A stretch of 8,549 nucleotides of DNA from Bacillota bacterium. Lineage in GTDB: Bacteria; Bacillota; Sulfobacillia; JAJZYS01; JAJYTV01. Position numbers and translations under genes: made by a program. The DNA lies in contig JAJZIE010000100.1 in NCBI GenBank assembly GCA_021810725.1, positions 1 to 8,549 of the forward strand. The letters run 5' to 3'. Below the pieces are notes generated by a model. That model was not told where the DNA came from. It did not search any database and saw only the letters and a program-made list of their open reading frames with translations. This document shows positions 1 to 5,406 of the stretch, piece after piece; within the stretch, counting starts at the first letter, position 1, and each line of letters begins with the position of its first letter.

Positions 1-441
1 GGCACCACCTTCAGGCTGCGCATCCCCCTGACCCTCGCGATCATGCGGGCGCTTCTGGTGCGGACGGGCGAGGAGATCTACGCCCTGCCGCTGAGCTCCG
101 TGCGCCAGATCGTCAAGCTCACAGGCACGAATGTGCAGCAGACCTACGGCCGGTCCCTGCTGGCCGATCGCGGACAGCTGATTCCCTTGCAGGGCCTTTC
201 GAAGCTCTACGGCGGCAACGAGCGCGAGGAGGAGACCTTCGCCGTCGTCGTGGGCAGCGGGCGGCAGCAGGTGGCCCTCAGGGTGGAGGCGCTCCTGGGC
301 GAACAGGAGATCGTCCTGAAGTCGTTCGGTGACTTCCTCGGAGCCGTGCCCGGCCTCACCGGCGCGACCATCCTGGGGGACGGCCAGCTCGCGCTCGTGA
401 CGGACGTGCGCTTCTTCCTGCAGGGCAAGGACGCCTCATGA
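1..441 (+). CDS. cheA: CheA chemotaxis histidine kinase, C-terminal part (5' end outside window)
   Basis: This is the end of the chemotaxis sensor histidine kinase, which phosphorylates CheY and CheB in response to receptor state. The frame is open from base 1. Its first residues (GTTFRLRIPLTLAI) match the junction between the end of the ATPase domain and the start of the CheW-like P5 regulatory domain. The remaining ~130 residues are that P5 domain, which docks CheW and receptors: YALPLSSVRQIVKL, then GQLIPLQGLSKLYG, then the LLGEQEIVLKSFGDFL and GATILGDGQLALVTDV stretches typical of CheA. The ATG at 43 is internal and should not be taken as a start. The stop at 439-441 overlaps the next start in an ATGA, which implies translational coupling. 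The kinase, dimerisation and phosphotransfer domains lie outside the window. Confidence 0.95.
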   Translation, partial: GTTFRLRIPLTLAIMRALLVRTGEEIYALPLSSVRQIVKLTGTNVQQTYGRSLLADRGQLIPLQGLSKLYGGNEREEETFAVVVGSGRQQVALRVEALLGEQEIVLKSFGDFLGAVPGLTGATILGDGQLALVTDVRFFLQGKDAS

Positions 442-956
442 GGGAAGGCGCCGATCCGCACGCCCTCGGCCCCGTGCTCGCCGATCTTCTCGGCGTGCCG
501 GTGGAACTGAGCGAGCTCGGCCGGCACGAACTGAGCCTGCGCGAGTTGCCGAACCTGGCGGGTCCAGCGGAGGACCCCTCGGTGGCGGTCTACCTCTCGG
601 ACGAGAATGGGCGCGGCGCGCAGATCCTGCTGCTTTTTCCGCTGCCCGACGCCCGGGCCCTGGGAGACCTGATGCTTGGCGAGGGAGCGCCTTCCGAGGC
701 CATCCTCGACGCCTGTCGGGAGGTCGGCAACGTCATCGCAGGGCGCTTTCTCTCGGACCTCGCGGATCGGGAGAGCGGTCGCCTGACGCCGACGACGCCC
801 GTCTCGACGGTGGACATGGCCGGGGCCGTAATCAGCTCCGTGCTCGCGAACTCGCCCGAGGGGACCAGCGTCCTCAGCCTGGGCATCCGGATGCACGCCG
901 CACATCGCCGCATCGGCGCGACGCTCATCCTCATGCGCCTGGGGTTGGCGCCATGA
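438..956 (+). CDS. cheC: CheC-type CheY-P phosphatase with a single active-site motif
   Basis: This 172-residue protein belongs to the CheC/CheX/FliY family, which dephosphorylates CheY-P; CheC also binds CheD. The phosphatase signature [DS]xxxExxN-x22-P is complete: D91, E95, N98 and P121 in the DACREVGN helix and the strand after it, followed by VDMAGAVISSVLA. The N-terminal part (residues 10-80; LGVPVELSEL, then AQILLLFPLPDARALGDLMLG) looks like the core of the first CheC half, but the first helix that normally carries another ExxN motif is missing. It is therefore shorter than the ~205-residue two-site B. subtilis CheC and has one catalytic centre. Its ATG overlaps the cheA stop and its stop overlaps the cheD start (ATGA both times), so the three genes should be co-translated. 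A CheX name is possible, but the adjacent cheD favours CheC. Confidence 0.85.
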   Translation: MREGADPHALGPVLADLLGVPVELSELGRHELSLRELPNLAGPAEDPSVAVYLSDENGRGAQILLLFPLPDARALGDLMLGEGAPSEAILDACREVGNVIAGRFLSDLADRESGRLTPTTPVSTVDMAGAVISSVLANSPEGTSVLSLGIRMHAAHRRIGATLILMRLGLAP

Positions 957-1432
957 GCCACCCGCTGTCGGTGGGGCTCGGGGAGGTGCGCCTCAGCCGC
1001 AAGGGGGCGGAGCAGCTCTCCATCTTCGGCCTCGGCTCCTGCGTCGCCGTCTTCCTCTACTGCCCGACCTGCGAGACCGTGGCGGCGGCGCATGTCGTCC
1101 TGCCGAAGAGCCCGGAGTCCCATAGGGACGACGGGAACGAGCCGGGCCGCTACGCCGACCGGGCGATACCGCTCCTCGTTTCCGAGATGGCGAGAGCCGG
1201 CGTGCCAAGGTGCCAGCTGCGCGCGGCGATCGTCGGCGGAGCCGCGGTGCTCGGCTTCACGAGCGCGATCGGAGACCAGAACATCCAGGCCGTCCGGGAG
1301 GAGCTGGGGCGGGTCGGCATCCCGATCGAGCAGGAGGACGTCGGCGGCAGCCGTGGCCGCACCGTGGTCTTTGACGCCGCCGCGCGGCGGCTTGACGTCA
1401 GGGTGCTGGCGGCGCCGAACACCAAGATCTGA
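953..1432 (+). CDS. cheD: CheD chemoreceptor glutamine deamidase
   Basis: CheD hydrolyses side-chain amides of specific receptor glutamines to glutamates. In CheC-containing systems it also exchanges between receptors and CheC/CheY-P. The 159-residue length is normal. The catalytic cysteine lies in GLGSC (C30) and the catalytic histidine in AAAHVVLP (H47). Their 17-residue spacing equals that of Thermotoga maritima CheD (C27/H44). PGRYADRAIPLLVSEM, AAIVGGAA and DVGGSRGRTVVFD are further family blocks. As I recall the T. maritima enzyme, its third residue is T21, six residues before the cysteine; here that position is I24, with S23 next to it. The start overlaps the upstream cheC stop by 4 nt. 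Confidence 0.95.
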   Translation: MSHPLSVGLGEVRLSRKGAEQLSIFGLGSCVAVFLYCPTCETVAAAHVVLPKSPESHRDDGNEPGRYADRAIPLLVSEMARAGVPRCQLRAAIVGGAAVLGFTSAIGDQNIQAVREELGRVGIPIEQEDVGGSRGRTVVFDAAARRLDVRVLAAPNTKI

Positions 1433-1457
1433 TTTTCCCCGACTCGCTTCGCAGTGC

Positions 1458-1463
1458 AGGAGG
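1458..1463 (+). promoter_or_regulatory. Ribosome binding site of cheB
   Basis: A perfect AGGAGG sits 9 nt before the ATG at 1473. It fixes the cheB start there, although the frame is open upstream to 1092 inside cheD. Confidence 0.85.
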
Positions 1464-1472
1464 TTCATCGAC

Positions 1473-2537
1473 ATGCTTCAGGGTACCGTGCGCGTCCTCA
1501 TCTGCGATGACTCCGCCGTCGCCCGCCAGTTCATCGCGCGCGCCGTGGAGGTCGTACCGGGCATCGAAGTCGCCGGCCGTGCGGGCAGCGGCGAAGAAGC
1601 CCTGCGCATGGTCGCTCTGCTCAAGCCCGACGTCATCACGATGGACGTCGAAATGCCCGGGATGGGCGGCATCGAGGCGGTGAGGCGGATCATGCGGGAA
1701 GCGCCGACACCGATCCTCATGGTCTCGAGCCTGACGCGCGAGGGCAGCCGCGTGACAATGGAGGCTCTGAACGCCGGCGCGCTGGACTTCGTCACGAAGG
1801 CAACGAACCAGGAAGAGGCCCAGGCTCTGGCGCGGGTCGTCGCGGAGAAGCTCTTGCAGCTCGGCGAGCGCGGAAGCCAGGCGCTCGTGCCGCATGCCCA
1901 GCCGGCGCCGCCGCCAGTGCCCATCCGGACCGCAGCCCCCGCGGTGACGCCGTGGCGCGGGCAAGGCCCCCTTGTGGTCATCGGCTCGTCCACGGGTGGC
2001 CCGAGGGCGCTCTTCAACGTCGGGCCGCGCCTGCCCGGGGGCTTCCGCCCGACCGTCCTGATCGTGCAGCACATGCCGCCCGGCTTCACGAAGTCCCTGG
2101 CGGAACGTCTGGATGAGCAGGGCCCCCTGCCCGTGCGGGAGGCCGAGGACGGCGAGGAACTGCGCGAGGGCGTCGTGCGCGTGGCCCCCGCGGGTCACCA
2201 CATGGTGGTGGCCGGTCGGGTCCTGCGCTTGCAGGACACACCGAGCGAGCATGGCGTCCGCCCCGCCGTCGACGTCACGTTGCGCACCGCGGCCGCGAGC
2301 TACCCGGGAGCGGTCGTGGCGGCCATTCTCACGGGCATGGGCCGCGACGGCACCGAGGGCGCCCGGCGGGTGCACGACGCGGGCGGCCGCGTGATCGCGG
2401 AGTCTGAGCGCACCGCGCTCATCTACGGGATGCCGAAGTCGGTCGTCGAGGCGGGCGTCGCGGACAGCGTCGCAGACCTCGGCGACGTCGCGGACGAGAT
2501 TGTGCGCTTCACGGAGGAGGTATCCCGTGGCCACTGA
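1473..2537 (+). CDS. cheB: CheB receptor methylesterase / response regulator
   Basis: This 354-residue protein demethylates (and can deamidate) chemoreceptors once CheA has phosphorylated it. Residues 5-125 are a receiver domain: acidic pair D12/D13 (ICDDS), phosphoacceptor D58 (MDVEMPGM), S85 (MVSS) and K109 (VTKA). A Pro/Ala-rich linker follows (about 132-163). The CheB esterase domain starts near 165 with the catalytic triad S173 (IGSSTGG), H200 (VQHMPPGFT) and D292 (LTGMGRDG). Length and architecture are standard. The ATG at 1473 is chosen because AGGAGG lies 9 nt upstream and the receiver domain starts at once; the upstream open frame covers cheD and reads as low-complexity Arg/Ser/Ala. 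The gene lies 40 nt after cheD and overlaps cheR by 11 nt. Confidence 0.97.
   Translation: MLQGTVRVLICDDSAVARQFIARAVEVVPGIEVAGRAGSGEEALRMVALLKPDVITMDVEMPGMGGIEAVRRIMREAPTPILMVSSLTREGSRVTMEALNAGALDFVTKATNQEEAQALARVVAEKLLQLGERGSQALVPHAQPAPPPVPIRTAAPAVTPWRGQGPLVVIGSSTGGPRALFNVGPRLPGGFRPTVLIVQHMPPGFTKSLAERLDEQGPLPVREAEDGEELREGVVRVAPAGHHMVVAGRVLRLQDTPSEHGVRPAVDVTLRTAAASYPGAVVAAILTGMGRDGTEGARRVHDAGGRVIAESERTALIYGMPKSVVEAGVADSVADLGDVADEIVRFTEEVSRGH
2513..2520 (+). promoter_or_regulatory. Ribosome binding site of cheR
   Basis: GGAGGAGG inside the end of cheB lies 6 nt before the GTG at 2527. It decides that GTG, not the upstream TTG at 2500, is the cheR start. Confidence 0.8.
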
Positions 2538-3297
2538 CGACTACATCGTGCTGCAGCAGGCGGTTCGCCAGCGGCTCGGGCTCGATCTCAGCCACTACAA
2601 GCGCGAACAGATGGAACGCAGGCTCAGGGCCTATGCCCAACAGCACGGCTACGGCAACCTCGATGGGCTCGCGCGGGCGCTGCGCGAGGAGCAGCCGCTC
2701 GGCGGCGAACTCCTGTCGTACCTCACGATCCACGTGTCCGAGTTCTTCCGCGACCCGGACTTCTTTACGCGCCTGCGCGAACTCCTCGCCACCCTGCCGC
2801 AGACGGACGCGCTCAAAGTCTGGAGCGCTGGCTGCTCGATCGGCGCCGAGGCGTACTCCCTCGCGATGCTGCTCCTCGAGGAGCGAGGCCTTGGCCGGGC
2901 GCACATCCTGGCGACCGATATCGACGACAAGAGCCTCGAGCGCGCCAAGGCGGGCGTCTACCGCGAGGAGGAGCTCAAGCGGGTGGACCCCGGGCGCCTG
3001 CAGCGCTACTTCGCCCAGGAAGGCGGCCAGTTCCAGGTGCGGGAGGATCTGAGGCGCTTCATCACATTCCGACACCACGATCTCCTGCGCGATCCCTACC
3101 CGGACCAGCAGGACCTCATCCTCTTCCGCAACGTCGCGATCTACTTCACGGAGGAAGCCAAGACGCAGGTGCTCCAGGGGTTCAGCCGCTCGCTTGCGCC
3201 GCATGGGCTGCTGATGGTCGGCGCCACGGAGGCGATCCTGCGGCCGCAGGAAGTGGGCCTGCGGCAGGTGCGCCCGTTCTTCTTCGCCCGCGCCTGA
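2527..3297 (+). CDS. cheR: CheR chemoreceptor methyltransferase
   Basis: CheR methylates receptor glutamates using S-adenosylmethionine, opposing CheB. With the GTG start the protein is 256 residues. Residues 1-60 form the helical CheR N-domain (LDLSHYKREQMERRLRAY). TIHVSEFFRD (68-76) matches the family block TxNxTxFFRD. The SAM-binding Rossmann core follows: VWSAGCSIGAEAYSLAM (98-114), ILATDIDDKSLERAKAGVY (127-145) and LILFRNVAIYFT (197-208). Two core motifs deviate from the usual forms CSTGEEPYSLA and CRNVLIYF: here GAEA replaces GEEP, and F-RN-VA replaces C-RN-VL/M. The motif asparagine (N202) and the DIDDK acidic residues are kept, so activity is still expected. The gene overlaps cheB by 11 nt. 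A CheR of ordinary domain content fits all that is visible. Confidence 0.95.
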   Translation: MATDDYIVLQQAVRQRLGLDLSHYKREQMERRLRAYAQQHGYGNLDGLARALREEQPLGGELLSYLTIHVSEFFRDPDFFTRLRELLATLPQTDALKVWSAGCSIGAEAYSLAMLLLEERGLGRAHILATDIDDKSLERAKAGVYREEELKRVDPGRLQRYFAQEGGQFQVREDLRRFITFRHHDLLRDPYPDQQDLILFRNVAIYFTEEAKTQVLQGFSRSLAPHGLLMVGATEAILRPQEVGLRQVRPFFFARA

Positions 3298-3347
3298 CGG
3301 CCAGGAATCCGCGGGGGATCTTGCGAAATCGTAGCGCTAGCAGTCTT

Positions 3348-3355
3348 GGAAGGGA
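3348..3355 (+). promoter_or_regulatory. Ribosome binding site for the MinD/FlhG-like gene
   Basis: GGAAGGGA lies 9 nt before the TTG at 3365, supporting that rare start codon. The nearby GTG at 3358 is out of frame. Confidence 0.55.
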
Positions 3356-3364
3356 CGTGCCCGG

Positions 3365-4393
3365 TTGCCCTACGAACCCCTCAGCCACGTGCAGGTGCGC
3401 ATGCGCATCAAGGACCGGGACCCCGCCTTCACCGCCTGCCCCGTGACGGCGGGCGGCGGGCGGTCGCTTCTCGTCCAGGTGCCGCGCGGCGAGGGAGGCC
3501 TGCCGTGGGTGCCGCCGGGCACCGAGGTGGAGCTCTTGCGCAAAGACGGCCTGAGAGCCGTCACGGCGACGGTGCGGGCACGCACCCTGCGCCCCGTGCC
3601 GAGCTTCGCGGTGGAGCTCGCGGAGCCCCTGATCCAGGATGTGCTGCACATGCCCAAGGAAGGGCGCGCTATCCTGGTCACCGGCGGCAAGGGCGGCTCC
3701 GGCAAGACGTTCGTGTCGCTCGGCCTCGGCATGCTGCTGGCCCAGCAGGGCGCCCGCGTCGCGCTTGTCGACGCCGATCTCGGCACCGCGGACATCGCGG
3801 TGAACCTTGGCCTGCCGCGCGAGCCGCACCTCGGCCACGTTCTGGACCGCAAGGTGTCCTCCGAGGCGGCTCTGCAGCAGGCGGTGCGGCCGAACCTCGC
3901 CGTGCTGCCGGGAGCCATGGGCGCGAAGTGGGGAGACCCCTCCGTCTGGAAGCTCGGCCACCTCCTGACCGTCGTCCAGGAACTGAGACCCGCCTACGAC
4001 TTTGTCGTCCTGGACTCCCGCGCCGGCGTCGGACAGGACGTCACGGCGCTTTGGCAGGGCGTCGACCGCGTGCTCTTCGTGACCATCGACGAGCCGGCGA
4101 GCATGGCCGACACCTTGAGCCTTCTGCAGGCGTTCGGCGAGTCCGGGCGGCTACGCTCGGGGGCCCTGGTGGTCAACCGGGTGCACAGCTACCGCGACGC
4201 CTCCGACCGCCTGCTTGGCTTCGCGCGCAGCGTGCGCGAAGAGACCGGCAAGGAGATCCCCCTTTGGGGCGTCCTGCAGGAGGATCCTCGCGTGCATGCC
4301 TTGGCGGCGGAAGGCAAGCTTCTCATCGAGGCCTACCCACTCGCCCCGACCACGGTCGCCCTGCGCCAGCTGGCGGCCCGGGTGCAGGCCTGA
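3365..4393 (+). CDS. MinD/FlhG-like P-loop ATPase with an N-terminal YcgR-N-like domain
   Basis: This 342-residue protein of the ParA/MinD/FlhG ATPase family follows cheR by 67 nt. The ATPase domain spans about 100-342. It has a deviant Walker A GGKGGSGKT (107-115, signature lysine K109, P-loop K114), the A' box LVDADLGTADIAVNLGL (D136, D138) and a Walker B YDFVVLDSRAG (D217). In che/flagellar loci such proteins usually set flagellar number and placement (FlhG/YlxH). The first ~95 residues are unusual. They lack the DQAxxLR motif by which FlhG activates FlhF, and instead look like a small beta-barrel (VRMRIKDRD, SLLVQVPRG, PGTEVELLRKDGLRAVTATVRARTLRPVPSFAVEL). This resembles the N-terminal domain of YcgR-type PilZ proteins, but no c-di-GMP-binding RxxxR or DxSxxG is present. 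No amphipathic MinD-type tail is evident. The ATPase call is firm; the N-domain assignment is inference. The TTG start is supported by GGAAGGGA 9 nt upstream. Confidence 0.85.
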   Translation: MPYEPLSHVQVRMRIKDRDPAFTACPVTAGGGRSLLVQVPRGEGGLPWVPPGTEVELLRKDGLRAVTATVRARTLRPVPSFAVELAEPLIQDVLHMPKEGRAILVTGGKGGSGKTFVSLGLGMLLAQQGARVALVDADLGTADIAVNLGLPREPHLGHVLDRKVSSEAALQQAVRPNLAVLPGAMGAKWGDPSVWKLGHLLTVVQELRPAYDFVVLDSRAGVGQDVTALWQGVDRVLFVTIDEPASMADTLSLLQAFGESGRLRSGALVVNRVHSYRDASDRLLGFARSVREETGKEIPLWGVLQEDPRVHALAAEGKLLIEAYPLAPTTVALRQLAARVQA

Positions 4394-4443
4394 CTGCCTT
4401 TGCAGGAGCATCCCGGGCGACCTGGAATGACATCCTATCCGAA

Positions 4444-4473
4444 GGCCGGGCCGGTCCGGGAGTCCGCCCGGTC
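4444..4473 (+). other. GC-rich hairpin in the leader before the peroxiredoxin gene
   Basis: GGCCGGGC (4444-4451) can pair with GCCCGGTC (4466-4473), with one G-U pair and a 14-nt loop. It sits in the 111-nt gap between the ATPase gene and the peroxiredoxin. It could weakly terminate the chemotaxis transcript or shape the leader. There is no T-tract, and in DNA this GC-rich it may be chance. I see no convincing promoter in the gap. Confidence 0.25.
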
Positions 4474-4504
4474 GCGGCCCTGCGCGGAGAAGGGGGAGGG
4501 TTTC

Positions 4505-4939
4505 ATGTCGAGACTCGAGGCGGGAGACCGTTTCCCGGAACTTCCGGGCCTCGGCCCCGTCAATGCTGAGCGCGGCAAGAAGGCGTTCGTGCTCTACTTC
4601 TTTCCAAAGGCCTTCACGGGCGGCTGAACGATCGAGGCGCAGGACTTCGAGCGGTCGCTCGACGAGCTCGGCTCCAGAGGTTTTCAGGTGTTCGGCTGCA
4701 GCACCGATCCCGCGGAAGTGAACCAGCGCTTCCAGAAGGAGCTGGGGGTGCGCTTCGCGATCCTGTCCGACGAGGGCGGCGAGGCCGCCAAGGTACTCGG
4801 CATCCTGGGCGACACCGGCCACGCGAAGCGCACGACCTACCTGGTGGACGCCCTGGGCGCGGTGCGCGAGGTATGGTACGACGTCAAGGTGGATGGCCAC
4901 GCTGCGGCAGTGACCAAGGCGGCGGCGGGCCTAAGCTAG
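4505..4939 (+). CDS. Selenocysteine-containing peroxiredoxin (in-frame TGA = Sec41)
   Basis: This is a thioredoxin-fold peroxiredoxin of the AhpC/TSA (BCP/PrxQ-like) type, expected to reduce peroxides in the cytoplasm. Read through one in-frame TGA (4625-4627), the gene gives 144 residues, a normal size. FFPKAFTGG-TGA-TIEAQDF reproduces the active site P-x3-T-x2-C with P34 and T38 in place and the TGA at residue 41, exactly the peroxidatic cysteine. Homology continues in the same frame: FQVFGCSTDP (61-69), FAILSDEGGEAAKVLGI (84-100) and the active-site arginine R109 in KRTTYLVD. A GGUC-loop hairpin follows the TGA. The ATG at 4505 is preceded by GGGGGAGGG, with 4 nt between. The only cysteine is C65, so the enzyme is either a 1-Sec type or uses C65 as an atypical resolving partner. 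A nonsense mutation (TGC to TGA) is the alternative; the intact frame and hairpin argue against it. Confidence 0.88.
4647..4662 (+). promoter_or_regulatory. Candidate bacterial SECIS element for UGA decoding
   Basis: UCGAGC (4647-4652) and GCUCGA (4657-4662) form a perfect 6-bp stem closing a GGUC tetraloop (4653-4656), inside the peroxiredoxin reading frame. The loop starts 25 nt after the UGA. Bacterial SECIS elements are stem-loops directly downstream of the UGA that bind SelB; the apical loop of E. coli fdhF also contains GGUC, with its G and U known to be critical. The loop is 7 nt farther from the UGA than in fdhF, which lies within the spread I recall for bacterial elements. A U-C mismatch (4646/4663) and a C-G pair (4645/4664) could extend the stem. 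Confidence 0.7.
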
Positions 4940-4956
4940 GAGGCTGGGAACGCGTG

Positions 4957-4989
4957 CGAAGGGGCGACCCGTGTGGGGTCGCCCCTTCG
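4957..4989. terminator. Strong hairpin, probably bidirectional terminator
   Basis: GAAGGGGCGACCC (4958-4970) is followed by GTGTG and the exact complement GGGTCGCCCCTTC (4976-4988), with one more C-G pair outside. The 14-bp stem lies just after the peroxiredoxin stop and before the end of the convergent minus-strand gene, where a shared terminator is expected. No T-tract follows on either strand, so intrinsic termination is likely but not proven. Confidence 0.75.
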
Positions 4990-5039
4990 GCGTCGTCGGG
5001 CCCCGGAAGGACCCTTGGTCATGCCGCCAGGCGGCCAGG

Positions 5040-5243
5040 TCAGCTCTTGCGAGCAGGGCAGGTGCGGATACCGAAGAGACGGTAGAGCGCGCAGAAGCCC
5101 GTGAGGCCGGTGATGAGCGCGATCGCCGCAAGAATCCAGAGGATCCACTGCGCGGCGCCGTGCTGACCGAGAGCCAAAACTGCGAGCACGATGGCGATTA
5201 CGACGCGCACGATGCGGTCCAGAACACCTTCGTTGACGGCCAC
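5040..5243 (-). CDS. DUF2892-type small inner-membrane protein
   Basis: This 67-residue protein has two predicted membrane segments (about 10-27 and 31-50: IVRVVIAIVLAVLALG and QWILWILAAIALITGLTGF), then CALYRLFGIRTCPARK. The motif G-x-C-x-L-Y-x-x-x-G-I-x-T is characteristic of DUF2892 proteins, found alone or as the membrane tail of YgaP-type rhodanese sulfurtransferases. Two cysteines (C51, C62) flank the last turn. The molecular function of the family is not known to me. The GTG start at 5243 is set by AGGAGG (complement of 5251-5256) 7 nt upstream; the frame is open much further upstream, but only as a shadow of the regulator gene. A Crp/Fnr-like palindrome lies upstream, so the neighbouring regulator may control it. 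Confidence 0.85.
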   Translation of the reverse strand: MAVNEGVLDRIVRVVIAIVLAVLALGQHGAAQWILWILAAIALITGLTGFCALYRLFGIRTCPARKS

Positions 5244-5265
5244 GGCGGCACCTCCTGTCGTTCGG

Positions 5266-5271
5266 AGTATG
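5266..5271 (-). promoter_or_regulatory. Possible -10 element for the DUF2892 gene
   Basis: On the minus strand CATACT lies here, putting a start of transcription near 5259, just ahead of the ribosome binding site. No good -35 is seen, as expected of an activator-dependent promoter. The palindrome at 5294-5309 would then be centred about 42 bp upstream of the start. Confidence 0.35.
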
Positions 5272-5293
5272 GGATCCCGCCGCACCCTCAGTC

Positions 5294-5309
5294 TGTATGA
5301 TTTAATACA
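5294..5309. promoter_or_regulatory. Crp/Fnr-type palindromic operator candidate
   Basis: TGTAT-N6-ATACA is a perfect 5-bp dyad with the arm length and 6-bp spacer of Crp-family sites (TGTGA-N6-TCACA in E. coli Crp). It lies in an AT-rich patch of an otherwise GC-rich region, between the end of the Crp/Fnr gene and the start of the DUF2892 gene. Binding by the neighbouring regulator is inferred from position and symmetry. Confidence 0.5.
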
Positions 5310-5406
5310 TCGAGGCCTTGTCGTCGCCGCGCCTGGCCGGCCGGTCTCGCACAGGCGGCCGCTACAACGGTTGGACGGTGGCGTCGACCACGGCGCCTCG
5401 CTCCGT

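Noticed and set aside
1092..1472. N-terminal extension of CheB
   Set aside because: It overlaps cheD, reads as Arg/Ser-rich noise, and a perfect ribosome site precedes the ATG at 1473.
4444..4473. Terminator of the chemotaxis operon
   Set aside because: The stem has a wobble pair, a large loop and no T-tract; it is listed only as a low-confidence hairpin.
3346..4569. Open frame of 407 codons over the ATPase gene
   Set aside because: The product is Arg/Ala/Gly/Pro-rich shadow sequence; the overlapping frame has the Walker motifs.
4505..4627. Peroxiredoxin read as a 40-residue truncated gene or pseudogene
   Set aside because: The frame continues with peroxiredoxin motifs, no other disruption is present, and the single TGA is exactly at the catalytic cysteine with a SECIS-like hairpin after it.
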